Source: Methanobacterium sp.
GTDB taxonomy: Archaea; Methanobacteriota; Methanobacteria; Methanobacteriales; Methanobacteriaceae
DNA: 64,000 nucleotides
Direction of reading: 5' to 3'
Assembly: GCA_015661405.1 (NCBI GenBank)
Contig: JACWMK010000002.1
Span: 71,665 to 135,664 of the forward strand
The translations under genes and the position numbers were made by a program. Shown here piece after piece: positions 38,846-49,079 of the stretch. Within the stretch, counting starts at the first letter, position 1. Each line of letters starts with the position of its first letter. The notes under the pieces are model-generated. The model was not told the DNA's origin. It was given only the letters and a program-made list of their open reading frames with translations, and searched no databases.

Positions 38846-40327
38846 TTAATGGTTAATCTTGCTCTGTTGTAGTTTTTTACGCTGACCTAATATACAGGCA
38901 CCGCCCCTTAAACCTCCTAAAGGAATTTTAGGAGTCCCCATAGAATTCATACACCGCGCCATTACAGCTGCACCCAATGCTAGGGCATCTGATACAAAAA
39001 TAATATCTTTAAAATAATTTTTGGTATAGTCTAGAATTAAATTAGGTTTTTTGCCCGTTATACCTGCCCTACCGGTAACTCCCAATACTGAGCCTTCTTC
39101 AATAACTCCTTCATCTACTGCTTCTTCCACTAATCGTTTTACTATCAAAGCACTTACATGATCCAGTGTAGCGAATAAAGTATTTATACCCTCTTCCAAA
39201 TATATTTCATGACCAATTTTAATGAGTTGAGGAATCTCATTACCATTTGTCCCTATATCACACCCTATAAGCGTGGTACCTGCATTGTAGGCTGCTACAG
39301 GATCAACTGGTACAGTTCCAAATCTATCCCTTCCTTCTGGAACTTTTCTAATATCAACATGTTCATGAACCTTTTCTGCATATGATTTAGCTACCTTCCA
39401 ATCAGCATTTTTTAGTATATCCTTTGTATAAAGATCCAATGCAGCTCCACCTCTTTGATCAACTTTTTCTGTTCCACGGATTATAGCATCGGATATGGCC
39501 CCAGCTAATCCACAGAAGTTTCCAACTGTACGAGCGTAAGGTTCTTCAGCATTGGTTATTCGACCAGCTAGAGTAGTTCCAAAATCCATTGAAACCACCG
39601 GATTACGATAATCAATATCCGTCCATTTAGCACCTGCTTTAATACCAGCAGTTACTAATTCACCTTCCATTTCATTAGCAACCACCACCTTACCCGTTGG
39701 TGGCACGACACTTACGACAGCTCCGTCGAACATAACCTGATCAATGAGCGTGTAACCCCTTAATCGTTCAGGGAAGTTTTCAATAGACATTGCAGGGGAC
39801 ATTTTACGTGGTGGTATACCTGCTTCCAAACAACCATTTGCTAAAGCTATTATAAGATCACCCACTTCTTTTGGAGAAGCAAATCCTGCTGTAACCCCTG
39901 TTGAACGTACAACAAAATCAAGATCCTCATCCATATTTATTTTAGATCTTTTAACTGACTCTAGAATAGTATCCGTCACCATTTCTGAAACAGATTCTTT
40001 AGTTAGTTCTACTTCCCATACAGTCTCACCAAAGACTTTCTCTCCCTTTTTAGGTGGTCTTATATCCCTTGTCATCTTCACAGTTTTATCCAGAAGATAA
40101 GTATGACTATCTTTCAAATTTGTAGCTGTTAAAATACATTTAGTAGTGGTGTTTCCTAATTCAACGGATGCTACAATGTAATACATGTCAACATCAACAG
40201 AAGTTCCGGCTCCAACTTTTTTTTTAATACTATACGGATTTGACTTCACATCTTCAATGGTTATGTACTTACTTTTTGCGATAGTTGGCTTGGGACTTCT
40301 ACTTAAAATTCGCTTAAATGATAACAA
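38846..40327 (-). CDS. Methanogenesis marker protein 14
   Basis: A 493-residue protein of the marker 14 family (DUF2114), found almost only in methanogens and typically next to mtr. ASKHA-type features are visible: VASVELGNTTTKCILTA near residue 55 and VVSMDFGTTLAGRI in the middle, then IGCDIGTNGNEIP. These resemble reactivases of corrinoid or radical enzymes, so a role in keeping MtrA or MCR active is plausible but unproven. The start is TTG at 40327, with AGGGGG 7-9 bases upstream. It lies 175 bases after mtrH, beyond a poly-T stretch. Confidence 0.9.
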   Translation of the reverse strand: MLSFKRILSRSPKPTIAKSKYITIEDVKSNPYSIKKKVGAGTSVDVDMYYIVASVELGNTTTKCILTATNLKDSHTYLLDKTVKMTRDIRPPKKGEKVFGETVWEVELTKESVSEMVTDTILESVKRSKINMDEDLDFVVRSTGVTAGFASPKEVGDLIIALANGCLEAGIPPRKMSPAMSIENFPERLRGYTLIDQVMFDGAVVSVVPPTGKVVVANEMEGELVTAGIKAGAKWTDIDYRNPVVSMDFGTTLAGRITNAEEPYARTVGNFCGLAGAISDAIIRGTEKVDQRGGAALDLYTKDILKNADWKVAKSYAEKVHEHVDIRKVPEGRDRFGTVPVDPVAAYNAGTTLIGCDIGTNGNEIPQLIKIGHEIYLEEGINTLFATLDHVSALIVKRLVEEAVDEGVIEEGSVLGVTGRAGITGKKPNLILDYTKNYFKDIIFVSDALALGAAVMARCMNSMGTPKIPLGGLRGGACILGQRKKLQQSKINH

Positions 40328-40446
40328 AAAGAATACCCCCTAAATTCATGTAGAAATATTCATCAAAAGAAGGATATATAAATTATTGATGAAATTAATA
40401 ATTTAAAAATTAAAATAAATTTGTTATAATTATATTTTCTTAAAAT

Positions 40447-40490
40447 TAAAAAAAAAGAAATAAATTGGTTGATTTTATATACCAACCATA
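40447..40490 (-). terminator. Terminator after mtrH
   Basis: On the minus strand TGGTTG and CAACCA flank an A/T loop just past mtrH, then a nine-T run (40456-40448) follows. This should limit read-through from mtrH into the marker 14 gene. Confidence 0.5.
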
Positions 40491-40502
40491 AGTTTTTTTA
40501 TT

Positions 40503-41456
40503 TTATAGTAGTTTGAAGAATGGGTGATCGTCTACAGGTACGGTTCCTATATCCTTAGCACCTTCGGCTAGGAAGATGTCAGCCATTGCACAGGCAGGGA
40601 ATGCCATTGAAGCATTTTCAATAGGCCCTATAAGTACAAAGTCTCCTCCAGCCATTTGCATGATAAGGTTTGATCCTACATCAGCTACAGGCCATGCTTC
40701 TGAGTGTCCCAATCCACCTTTATCAACAGATTTTTTGTAGTTTCTCATCCAATCCCATGCGGATGGTACATTGTGTATACCTGCTCCTGATGGGTATCCC
40801 CATTTACTTTTTTGGATAAATGATGTTCTTACAGCTGGACCTGCTCCTTGACCTAAAGGAGTAACAGCTACATCCATCAGAAACTTGTCTATACCAGCAT
40901 CTATGGACATTTCTAACAATCCTTTATCTAAGGCAGCTCCACCATTTTCCCATATATCTATCTTACCTTGAGCAGTTGGATCCATAGCATTAAATCCTAA
41001 AACAATAGATGCAGTTAAATCAGTTTCTCCTACAGCTACTATTTCTGATGGATCTGCAGCCATGTTTATAGAGTTATAGATTGCTCTGTCAGCCAATCCG
41101 ACTTCTGTAGCGTATTTTGCACCTGCTATCCTTGCTTCTGCTGATGTTGAATCTATCAAGAATGGATAGTCCGAATGTTCGCCTACAAACTCTAGGTATT
41201 TAACTAAAGCCTCTGGGGTTTGTCCAAAGGTATGTACCCAGTGTGGGTTACCAGTTGTATCTGACAGTTCTTCCTGCACTTTCATTAAACTTTGTGCTGC
41301 TTCTTTGTCGAATACTCCAGCTTTATCATCTTCAATTATTTTATGTCCACCATAAAATATGGTTCCTGCTAAAACAGTTGGATATTCTCCTGGCTGTCCA
41401 CCACATTTGACACCAGCAATATCTACTACAGTTTGTTCTTTGTCAAATCTAAACAT
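40503..41456 (-). CDS. mtrH: Tetrahydromethanopterin S-methyltransferase subunit H
   Basis: A 317-residue catalytic subunit that transfers the methyl group of methyl-tetrahydromethanopterin to the cobamide on MtrA. It is a TIM-barrel related to methyltetrahydrofolate methyltransferases. Characteristic parts are VKCGGQPGEYPTVLAGTIFY, LIDSTSAEARIAGAKYATEV and PSGAGIHNVPSAWDWMRNY. It is the last mtr gene, 17 bases after mtrG. GGAGGTT lies before the ATG. Confidence 0.97.
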   Translation of the reverse strand: MFRFDKEQTVVDIAGVKCGGQPGEYPTVLAGTIFYGGHKIIEDDKAGVFDKEAAQSLMKVQEELSDTTGNPHWVHTFGQTPEALVKYLEFVGEHSDYPFLIDSTSAEARIAGAKYATEVGLADRAIYNSINMAADPSEIVAVGETDLTASIVLGFNAMDPTAQGKIDIWENGGAALDKGLLEMSIDAGIDKFLMDVAVTPLGQGAGPAVRTSFIQKSKWGYPSGAGIHNVPSAWDWMRNYKKSVDKGGLGHSEAWPVADVGSNLIMQMAGGDFVLIGPIENASMAFPACAMADIFLAEGAKDIGTVPVDDHPFFKLL

Positions 41457-41473
41457 TATGTAAACCTCCTAAA

Positions 41474-41722
41474 TTAGCCGCTTAAGGCTGTTAAGATTGC
41501 TCCTATCTTAACCACTTTGAATGCCACAAAGAGGATTATGAGCCCTATTATTATTCCGTATAAAATACCAATATCTCTTCCAATTTGTTGACCCATTCTC
41601 TGATTGACTTCACCCCAAGTGAACTCAACTTTATCTTCTATAGTGTCTAATCTTTCATTAGCATTGTTAAATTCCTCTTGTGGGACAATAACCTGAGGTA
41701 TAATGTTTTCATCTTCTGCCAT
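41474..41722 (-). CDS. mtrG: Tetrahydromethanopterin S-methyltransferase subunit G
   Basis: An 82-residue small subunit of the Mtr membrane complex with one C-terminal helix (GIIIGLIILFVAFKVVKIG). The N-terminal part contains VPQEEFNNANERLDTIEDK and QRMGQQIGRDIGILYG. It overlaps the mtrF stop by one base (TAATG), so translation is coupled. Confidence 0.95.
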   Translation of the reverse strand: MAEDENIIPQVIVPQEEFNNANERLDTIEDKVEFTWGEVNQRMGQQIGRDIGILYGIIIGLIILFVAFKVVKIGAILTALSG

Positions 41723-41928
41723 TATATCGACCCACCATATATTACCACTACTGCGGGGATAAGGATTAATGCAACTGCTAATATAAAGCCTAGACTAACT
41801 CCATAAATACGGGTAGTTATAATCCCCATAAATAATCTTAGATCTCTGCCCATAATCGCAGAACGATATGTTACATCGTTTGCTACTTTTTCCATACCTC
41901 TGACGTTAGGTTTATTTGATATTTTCAT
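41722..41928 (-). CDS. mtrF: Tetrahydromethanopterin S-methyltransferase subunit F
   Basis: A 68-residue subunit with one C-terminal membrane helix (LGFILAVALILIPAVVVIYG). The soluble part contains RGMEKVANDVTYRSAIMGRD. It begins 12 bases after mtrA and overlaps mtrG by one base. GGAGGTT precedes the ATG. Length is normal for Methanobacteriales. Confidence 0.95.
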   Translation of the reverse strand: MKISNKPNVRGMEKVANDVTYRSAIMGRDLRLFMGIITTRIYGVSLGFILAVALILIPAVVVIYGGSI

Positions 41929-41940
41929 TTTAAACCTCCA

Positions 41941-42669
41941 TTATACACCATTCAAGAGTAATAAGGTTCCGACAACCAAAGTAAAGGCTAATCCAACCAT
42001 AATTCCTTGAACTTTTCCAGTGTACATACCTGCGAAAATCCTCTGTAATGAAGCAGTAGCTTTAACTTGAGTTTGAATATTACGCATTCTAGCTTCTATT
42101 AAAGCAGTCTCAGGAGTAATAGGCGGTACTGCCTCACCTTCTTCCTCAGCTGCGCCACCCTCTTCTACTTTGATAACCAATGCTTCTTCTTCAAACGCTC
42201 CTGGATCCTTTTCTATGCATTCTTTGATTTTAGCTTGTATATCTGCAGGATTTTCATTATCTATCATACTAATTAGTTCTAATTGTTGTTGGAATCTTTC
42301 AATACCTTCATCCGGTATATTTTCAATGTATGGTATAGCACCCTTACTACCTACGATGCTCCTTCTTTCAGGATCAATACCATTGGCATGTAATGATTCT
42401 ATACTATTACCCGTAATATGTCCCTGCACCTCTGATCCACATAAGACTAAAAATCGTATGTTAGGGTTTGATATCAGGTTAGCCATCATTTTCTCTATAC
42501 CGAGATTTTCTGTTTTACAAGGCCCTGCTATAGCAGCACCGGCATCCACTGGTATTTGTTCTATATGGGAAGCCAATGTAGCAGCTGCCACAGGACTTTC
42601 CGGGTCACCGACGATATAATCTCCACTAACAACAGGCCATCCTTCTGCTGGTGATTTTTTTTCAGCCAT
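41941..42669 (-). CDS. mtrA: Tetrahydromethanopterin S-methyltransferase subunit A
   Basis: A 242-residue corrinoid-binding subunit. It carries the cobamide between MtrH and coenzyme M and drives the Na+-pumping change. His84 in SEVQGHITGNSIES is the known cobalt ligand position. The N-terminus includes WPVVSGDYIVGDPESPVAAA. A single C-terminal helix (GIMVGLAFTLVVGTLLLL) anchors it. An acidic linker (EEGGAAEEEGEAVPP) joins domain and helix. Confidence 0.97.
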   Translation of the reverse strand: MAEKKSPAEGWPVVSGDYIVGDPESPVAAATLASHIEQIPVDAGAAIAGPCKTENLGIEKMMANLISNPNIRFLVLCGSEVQGHITGNSIESLHANGIDPERRSIVGSKGAIPYIENIPDEGIERFQQQLELISMIDNENPADIQAKIKECIEKDPGAFEEEALVIKVEEGGAAEEEGEAVPPITPETALIEARMRNIQTQVKATASLQRIFAGMYTGKVQGIMVGLAFTLVVGTLLLLNGV

Positions 42670-42683
42670 TTTTTAACACCTCC

Positions 42684-42995
42684 CTAAAAGAATAGAGCAA
42701 CCATTATAACCATCCCTATTATGAACCCATAAACCATATTGGTTAAAGTACCAGCTTGCATATAAACTCCTTCTCTTCCTGAGAATGAGTTAGCTGGCTG
42801 ACTGGTTGGATCCAGGGAGTTATATAAATCATTTACTCCAAATTCTAATCGATCTATTTGTTTATTTACTCCATCGAGTGTTACTATTACAACACCTTTT
42901 AAAGCCGCTCCTATAATACCTGTTGAAGGGTCAAGAGTTAAATTCGATTCAGGAGCAATTACTATTAAAGGTAAGATTTCTGCCATTTTTATCAC
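42684..42995 (-). CDS. mtrB: Tetrahydromethanopterin S-methyltransferase subunit B
   Basis: A 103-residue subunit with one C-terminal membrane helix (MVYGFIIGMVIMVALFF). The soluble part contains LTLDPSTGIIGAALKGVVIV. Its start overlaps mtrC by 4 bases, which indicates coupled translation. Confidence 0.95.
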   Translation of the reverse strand: MIKMAEILPLIVIAPESNLTLDPSTGIIGAALKGVVIVTLDGVNKQIDRLEFGVNDLYNSLDPTSQPANSFSGREGVYMQAGTLTNMVYGFIIGMVIMVALFF

Positions 42996-43830
42996 TCCTT
43001 AATTTCCTTAACTGACTGAACAAACTCCTCTTCATCATGTGGCCACCATCCAGTCCATTTGACCTCGGCTGCTTCTTCTTTGGATGCCGCTATAAATGCG
43101 CTTACTGATATGTACCATCCTATACCTCCTACTAAGGCTATTACCCACCATGCAGGGGTGAAAGGATACGCAATAAGTCCCACTATACCAGTAACCATGA
43201 AAGCTGTGGTGAATGCTAGTTTTAGTGTTCTAGTTCTATTTTCATTTGGACCTAAACAAGCATTGAAAGGATGTTGAATAGCCATAGTGTTCAGGATGAA
43301 GAATAAAGCGATATATCCGGGGATAATTACACTATGAAGTAGGTTTGGCAGAGCATAACTACCAGCGATAGCTGCTGAAAATCCAAGTACAGATAATGCA
43401 GCTGCACCTGCAAGTTCAATTGTACAACGCATTAAAATTGGTATTTTCATTCTTAATACTGTAAGACATAATCCAGCCACAATTGCTCCTACTAACATAG
43501 CTATTACGAATCCCAGTATAGGACCCAACCACGTATAATGTGGTCCGAGATAAACAGCAATAGATACTCCAGATAAAGCACCAACTAAACTAAATGCTAA
43601 TGACATGTATCCAATTGAAGGTACACCAGTACCCAAACCATAACTAGATACACGAGATATTGCATCAGCACCCCAAACAATGGCACATACCGCACCTAAT
43701 GCGGCTAGAACTGGACCTATTATCGGATTTATAGGAGTGAGGTATATACCTGCAAGTCCACCAACTACTCCAAAAGCTAAGGTTTTCCGTTTATCTACAG
43801 AATTTGGTCCCCAACCTTTTTCGTTAGCCA

Positions 43831-43831
<1 letters not shown>
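42992..43831 (-). CDS. mtrC: Tetrahydromethanopterin S-methyltransferase subunit C
   Basis: A 279-residue integral membrane subunit with about seven helices, part of the MtrCDE sodium-translocating core. Recognisable segments are GLAGIYLTPINPIIGPVLAA and ALSGVSIAVYLGPHYTWLGP. The C-terminus is soluble and acidic. It overlaps mtrB by 4 bases and mtrD by one. Confidence 0.96.
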
Positions 43832-44562
<731 letters not shown>

Positions 44563-44577
44563 TATGTTAACCTCCTA

Positions 44578-45516
44578 TTATTTTAAATATGGTCCGTATT
44601 TGTTTCTTGCAAATACTTCCATCCTATTATTTATTATTATTATCAATATTATGATAATAAGAAGTATTCCTGTACCTACTGCTAAGGCTGTGTTAGTATC
44701 TGAATTACCAGGGAGAATAGCCCCACTAATGCTTCCAAATATTCCACCTACTACAGTGCTCCAGAAACTGAAAAATACAATTGATCCGAAGCAAAATCCT
44801 GTTACTGGTCCACCATACTTGGCACAGAAGTTAACTGCATCTAAAGAGTTCCTAGCACCAAGTTCAGCTCTTCTAGTGATGTCACCGTGAATACGAACTG
44901 GGATACCTCCACCAAATGGGTATTGCTGGTATTCCCTTTCACCACCATAGTGAATATCACCAGTAGATGAACCTATAGCACCGATAGTTATTCCCCAAAG
45001 AACTGCAAGCATAGGCAGTGGGAATGGGTGAGCCAAACCTTGTATTGGTAAGGTCATTAAATAAGATACTCCTACGATTGTGAATGTAACGATAAATCCG
45101 TGGCCAGCTATTGGTCCTAAGTGTTCTGTGACCACATCTAGGAATAATGGTTGTTTAAATTTTGATACACTTACAATTCTTCCTAAGTGTGATGAGGTGG
45201 CGAATGCTGCGTGAACTAATGCGGCTACAGCTGCCCCTCCAGCTATTGCCATTACTGCTGGTAGGTTTAATGAAAGGAGCACGAATGCTATAGAACCTGC
45301 TATACCTGCCCACGAACCCATCTGTACTGGTTCTCCAGAAACAGCCTTGTTGAATATCCTGTGTAGGTTACCCATCTGAGGTGCTAATTGAACCTGTGAG
45401 TTAGGGTTACTCATGGACCCAGTATCTGATTCTAGATCCTCTGCAGCTCCTGCAATTGTTGCAGCAGCGCCCATCAAAGCTACAACGCCTAATCCTGCTA
45501 TTATAGGGTCTGCCAT
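44578..45516 (-). CDS. mtrE: Tetrahydromethanopterin S-methyltransferase subunit E
   Basis: A 312-residue membrane subunit with about seven helices, the first gene of the mtr set. A cytoplasmic loop SDTGSMSNPNSQVQLAPQMG and the later FGGGIPVRIHGDITRRAELG are conserved, with an acidic residue in EDLESDTG. GGAGG precedes the ATG. A terminator-like hairpin lies between it and mcrA, so it can be read by read-through from mcr or from a promoter in or before that gap. Confidence 0.96.
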   Translation of the reverse strand: MADPIIAGLGVVALMGAAATIAGAAEDLESDTGSMSNPNSQVQLAPQMGNLHRIFNKAVSGEPVQMGSWAGIAGSIAFVLLSLNLPAVMAIAGGAAVAALVHAAFATSSHLGRIVSVSKFKQPLFLDVVTEHLGPIAGHGFIVTFTIVGVSYLMTLPIQGLAHPFPLPMLAVLWGITIGAIGSSTGDIHYGGEREYQQYPFGGGIPVRIHGDITRRAELGARNSLDAVNFCAKYGGPVTGFCFGSIVFFSFWSTVVGGIFGSISGAILPGNSDTNTALAVGTGILLIIIILIIIINNRMEVFARNKYGPYLK

Positions 45517-45546
45517 GTTATTTTTCCTCCATATTTTTTTTTAAAA

Positions 45547-45575
45547 TAAAAAAAATAGGTGTGAATGACACCTAT
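45547..45575 (-). terminator. Terminator-like hairpin between mcrA and mtrE
   Basis: Directly after the mcrA TAG, minus-strand ATAGGTGT (45575-45568) pairs perfectly with ACACCTAT (45562-45555) across a 5-base loop and is followed by a run of T (45554-45548). This is a textbook intrinsic-type terminator inside an otherwise collinear mcr-mtr run and would uncouple the two expression levels. Confidence 0.75.
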
Positions 45576-47228
45576 CTATTTAGCTGGAGAGATGAGAGCT
45601 CTTTCTCCATCTGGTTCGAATTCTCTTAATGCACCTTTAGCGAACTGAGCACGTACTTCAGAGAAGTCAAAGGTCAGGTTTTTGTCAGCGAATGCAATTT
45701 TAACCAATGGGTTAAGTGCAAATGCGTCTCCTCGGGCAGAGTGTGCTGCCTGAGCAATACCTGCGTATTCTCCTTGGTGACCCACGTTCATAGCGTAGTT
45801 TGGATAGTTAGCTCCTCTTAGTTCAGTTGGTAATCCTTCATCTCCTCTAATTGAGAATACGTTGGATGCACCACACTGATCTTGAAGATCGTAACCATAG
45901 AATCCAAGTCGAGAATGCTGTTCTTTGTGTAGGTACATGGATAAGTACCATGCACTTAATCCAGTTTGTGCGTTACCAGTTGCAAATGCAGTGGAACATC
46001 CGGCTGCTGCTGCAACTAGAGATGCTCTTTGTGATCCACCGAATACAGTCTCTAATAGTGCTGGGTAGTCTTCAAACTGTTCCAGTGCATAGAAGGTTAC
46101 TTCTGAACCTACATCTAGAACGGTGTCCATATTGTTAGGAGCTTCGGTCATTCCGTATTTGTCTTCCACATACTCTTTACCAAAGTAAGTGAAGTCATCA
46201 AGTACGTTGTCAGTGTATGCAGCGGTTGCATACTGAGTGAATCCTACACCACCAGACATGTATGAACCTAACCAAATTTGATCGTAGAGAGCCGCACCAG
46301 CAGCTACAACATCGAGAGTTTGTCTTACTGGGTCATCTGGGTATTTTCTTGGAGTCTGAACTATGTCATCCAAGAATCCAAATGCTATTCCACCGGGTTC
46401 GTTTTCTCCTCTAGCCCTTCTGACTGGGAGATATGTACCCATATGGATAACTTCTGCGTGTTTTGCAGCGTATGCGAAATCACCGGTAGCGGCTTCACCT
46501 GCTGCCTGTTTGTATGCAGAAATCATGGACATACCAATTTGCATGGCAGACCATCGGGAGGTAGTACCACCATCACAAGTTCTGGATACTATGGTTGGTA
46601 TCCTGACAACTTGCCAGATTCCGTCTCCCACTTCATTTTTAAGTACTTCTGCTTGATCCTCTGGGAATTCTTTGTTTATATCTAATACAAATGCTGGGTC
46701 GATTTCGTCAGCTACTTCATCGTTACCTGTGAATACTTTCACGTAACTATCTGCAACCAGGTAAGGGTTGGTCTCTACCATGTGTTCTTGAACTACTGCT
46801 GCACCAGGCATAGCATGGTTTACAGTTTCCAGGTAATGGGTAATGGTTTCAGGACTAACTTCTTTACCTAATCTTTTTTCTATAACAGTGTGAGCTGTGT
46901 TTAATCCAACAACAACAGTTCTTCTAATGTCATCCCACATCTGTTGAATGGCAGCGTTGTTTACAAAGTGTAAATCGTCACCTTCAACAAAGGTGTCGGT
47001 AGTTGACACCTGGTATGGCATAAGTACCCTCTGACCGAGAGGGGTACCAACATCCGGGTCGTACTGTGGAATTCCTCGTTTCTTTGCTACTTGTTTACCA
47101 GCTTCAACGAACTCTCTTTTCCTTTCGGATTGTTTCCATCCACCAAAGTGATAGAAAGTAGTATTTTTATCTGTTGGATCTTCTTCGAATTTCTTTTTTA
47201 ATGCTTCAACAAACCTTTTATCAGCCAT
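45576..47228 (-). CDS. mcrA: Methyl-coenzyme M reductase subunit alpha
   Basis: A 550-residue catalytic subunit that forms methane from methyl-CoM and CoB with F430. Numbering agrees exactly with M. marburgensis McrA. His257, Arg271, Gln400, Gly445, Asp450 and Cys452, the residues modified there, are all present, as is the active-site Tyr333 in GGVGFTQYATAAYTDN. The thioglycine region is LGFYGYDLQDQCGASN. The mcrC gene in the operon marks this as the mcr rather than the mrt isoenzyme. GGAGGTG lies before the ATG. Confidence 0.99.
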   Translation of the reverse strand: MADKRFVEALKKKFEEDPTDKNTTFYHFGGWKQSERKREFVEAGKQVAKKRGIPQYDPDVGTPLGQRVLMPYQVSTTDTFVEGDDLHFVNNAAIQQMWDDIRRTVVVGLNTAHTVIEKRLGKEVSPETITHYLETVNHAMPGAAVVQEHMVETNPYLVADSYVKVFTGNDEVADEIDPAFVLDINKEFPEDQAEVLKNEVGDGIWQVVRIPTIVSRTCDGGTTSRWSAMQIGMSMISAYKQAAGEAATGDFAYAAKHAEVIHMGTYLPVRRARGENEPGGIAFGFLDDIVQTPRKYPDDPVRQTLDVVAAGAALYDQIWLGSYMSGGVGFTQYATAAYTDNVLDDFTYFGKEYVEDKYGMTEAPNNMDTVLDVGSEVTFYALEQFEDYPALLETVFGGSQRASLVAAAAGCSTAFATGNAQTGLSAWYLSMYLHKEQHSRLGFYGYDLQDQCGASNVFSIRGDEGLPTELRGANYPNYAMNVGHQGEYAGIAQAAHSARGDAFALNPLVKIAFADKNLTFDFSEVRAQFAKGALREFEPDGERALISPAK

Positions 47229-47243
47229 ATTTTCACCTCCTGA

Positions 47244-47993
47244 TTATTCAGGATTGTACCCGCCCATTGATCTTAATACATGGATTCTTTGGAGTACTTC
47301 TACTGCGTCTTTGTCGTCTCGGTATGCTTCACCATCTTTTCTGTAGATGGTTGTTTTTTCTTTGAGGACTGATTCTTCTAATGGTTCTCCTAATACTACT
47401 GGCTCGTCTAATTCGTCACCTATTTGGTTTTTAACTGAACTAACCAATCCGGTGGATTTGTCGAACATCTGTCTTCGTAGCATGTCGAACATCATACCAT
47501 CTTCATCTAGTCTTAAAGCGTGTCCGTGAACTGTTTTACCCCTTATACCTGTTCTGGCTGGGTCGAACCATTCTGTTTCTAATAGTTCTTTAGCGTATTT
47601 TTCTAGATCTCTTTCTCTGGTTTCTATAATTTGTCTTCCTGATAGAGTACCAGCGTCTGCTCCTCTGAATCTGTGTAGATATGATCGGGATCTAACGAAA
47701 GGGTGTACGGGTGCGAAGTACATTGAGTCTGTAAACTGTATATAACGGACCCTATCACCTGCTTTTGCACCATCGAGTGGTTCCACTAAACTCCTTATTG
47801 GATCATCTGGTTCATCCAGCTCTTCTAATGGTGGATGTACGCTGGGATATTCTTCTCCGGGAGCTCTGTGACCTAAGATCTGTACAACATCTTCGTCGGA
47901 TATCTCCCTTAATTTTTCGAGTTCTATTTCTGGGTTGCTGAATTTTCTTCGGTTTTCTGCAACCTTACTTGTTCCTGGATAAAATTGTGCCAT
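47244..47993 (-). CDS. mcrG: Methyl-coenzyme M reductase subunit gamma
   Basis: A 249-residue subunit of the (alpha beta gamma)2 enzyme. Typical segments are AQFYPGTSKVAENRRKF and LGHRAPGEEYPSVHPPLEEL, and the F430-contacting TGIRGKTVHGHALRLDEDG. It sits between mcrC and mcrA, with 15 bases to mcrA and an abutting mcrC stop. Confidence 0.98.
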   Translation of the reverse strand: MAQFYPGTSKVAENRRKFSNPEIELEKLREISDEDVVQILGHRAPGEEYPSVHPPLEELDEPDDPIRSLVEPLDGAKAGDRVRYIQFTDSMYFAPVHPFVRSRSYLHRFRGADAGTLSGRQIIETRERDLEKYAKELLETEWFDPARTGIRGKTVHGHALRLDEDGMMFDMLRRQMFDKSTGLVSSVKNQIGDELDEPVVLGEPLEESVLKEKTTIYRKDGEAYRDDKDAVEVLQRIHVLRSMGGYNPE

Positions 47994-48593
47994 TTATAAT
48001 GCACCTCCTAATGCTAATCTTACCTTTCTTATTATTTCATCCAACTTTTCTTGGGGAGCTGTTTCTCCTCTAATAACTCCACTTATAATATCCACGATTT
48101 CACCTTTAGTTTTAGGCTCTTCGGGCATTACAGCTTTAGTTTTGACACCGATTTTAGCGAAATCTTCAAAGTCAACGGGGTATTCACATATCACAATACA
48201 TGGTCTTTTAACTTTTCTTAAAATCAAACGGGCCTTGTATATGATATGATGCCTTACTCCTCCAAGATGCATTACTACAAGACGGAACCTTTTAATTTGC
48301 TCAATCTCCTTATTAGTGAGTCCGAAAAGGCTACCGGATCCTGCTGTTGGAGCATCATGTGGAACTCCAGCTCCAGCATTTAATACTAAAGTGCTGGTTA
48401 GAATATTAGCTTCCCGCAAGGCAAATGTTATTTCGCAAACTGGTTTAGTAATATGCCTCCTTCCAGGAGACATAGCAATTGCTAGTACATCATTTCCACA
48501 CTCTGCAAAAGTTCCTCGTTGAGCTATTCCTCCACCTTCACCCATTCCCATTGCTTCTCTGCAGTCTACAACATGTGTGGTTTTACCAATCAT
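47994..48593 (-). CDS. mcrC: Methyl-coenzyme M reductase operon protein C
   Basis: A 199-residue accessory protein present in the mcr operon and absent from mrt operons. McrC is a known part of the ATP-dependent complex that activates MCR. Conserved parts are DCREAMGMGEGGGIAQRGTF and PGRRHITKPVCEITFALREA. The start overlaps the mcrD stop by one base. Confidence 0.95.
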   Translation of the reverse strand: MIGKTTHVVDCREAMGMGEGGGIAQRGTFAECGNDVLAIAMSPGRRHITKPVCEITFALREANILTSTLVLNAGAGVPHDAPTAGSGSLFGLTNKEIEQIKRFRLVVMHLGGVRHHIIYKARLILRKVKRPCIVICEYPVDFEDFAKIGVKTKAVMPEEPKTKGEIVDIISGVIRGETAPQEKLDEIIRKVRLALGGAL

Positions 48594-49045
48594 TATTGTT
48601 TGTTCCTTTTGATTATAGTGGCTCTTTCACTGAGTTGTGCGTTTTGATCTGTTAAACCTACTATGTCTTTTGATATTTTGTTTAATGCTTTTCCGTATTT
48701 TAGGTTATCTGTAACTGTTTTCTGTTTCCGGATAAAGGTTCCAACATGTATGTTGAATCCAAATGGTAGATGATCCTCACAGATGCTTTTTATATCCTCT
48801 ATTATACTCTCGTCTATGATTCCCTCGTCTTCAATGTCCATTAAAATACGACCAGTTTGAATCTGTAAATCTATTTCTTCACCTTTAAGGGTGATAGTTC
48901 TTTGTTCCTGGTTTACATCTTTAGGAGGAAGTCTTTGTCCTTGAATAACTATTCTTTTAATGCCTTCAATTCCCTCAAGATTGTTTAACAATCCTTCGGT
49001 GGTATCGGCGCTTAATAATCTGTGTGGAAAAATTTCGATGTCCAT
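48593..49045 (-). CDS. mcrD: Methyl-coenzyme M reductase operon protein D
   Basis: A 150-residue accessory protein. McrD binds MCR transiently during assembly or post-translational maturation. Conserved parts are IEIFPHRLLSADTTEGLLNN and VIQGQRLPPKDV. It starts 34 bases after mcrB and overlaps mcrC by one base. Confidence 0.95.
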   Translation of the reverse strand: MDIEIFPHRLLSADTTEGLLNNLEGIEGIKRIVIQGQRLPPKDVNQEQRTITLKGEEIDLQIQTGRILMDIEDEGIIDESIIEDIKSICEDHLPFGFNIHVGTFIRKQKTVTDNLKYGKALNKISKDIVGLTDQNAQLSERATIIKRNKQ

Positions 49046-49079
49046 TTTACTGATATACTCCCAAGTTTGGATTTATTTT

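Noticed and set aside
42170..42619. 149-residue ORF antisense to mtrA
   Set aside because: Shadow of mtrA, with no ribosome-binding site or recognisable domain.
46278..46685. 135-residue ORF antisense to mcrA
   Set aside because: Overlaps the catalytic subunit gene completely and shows no protein-like conservation pattern.
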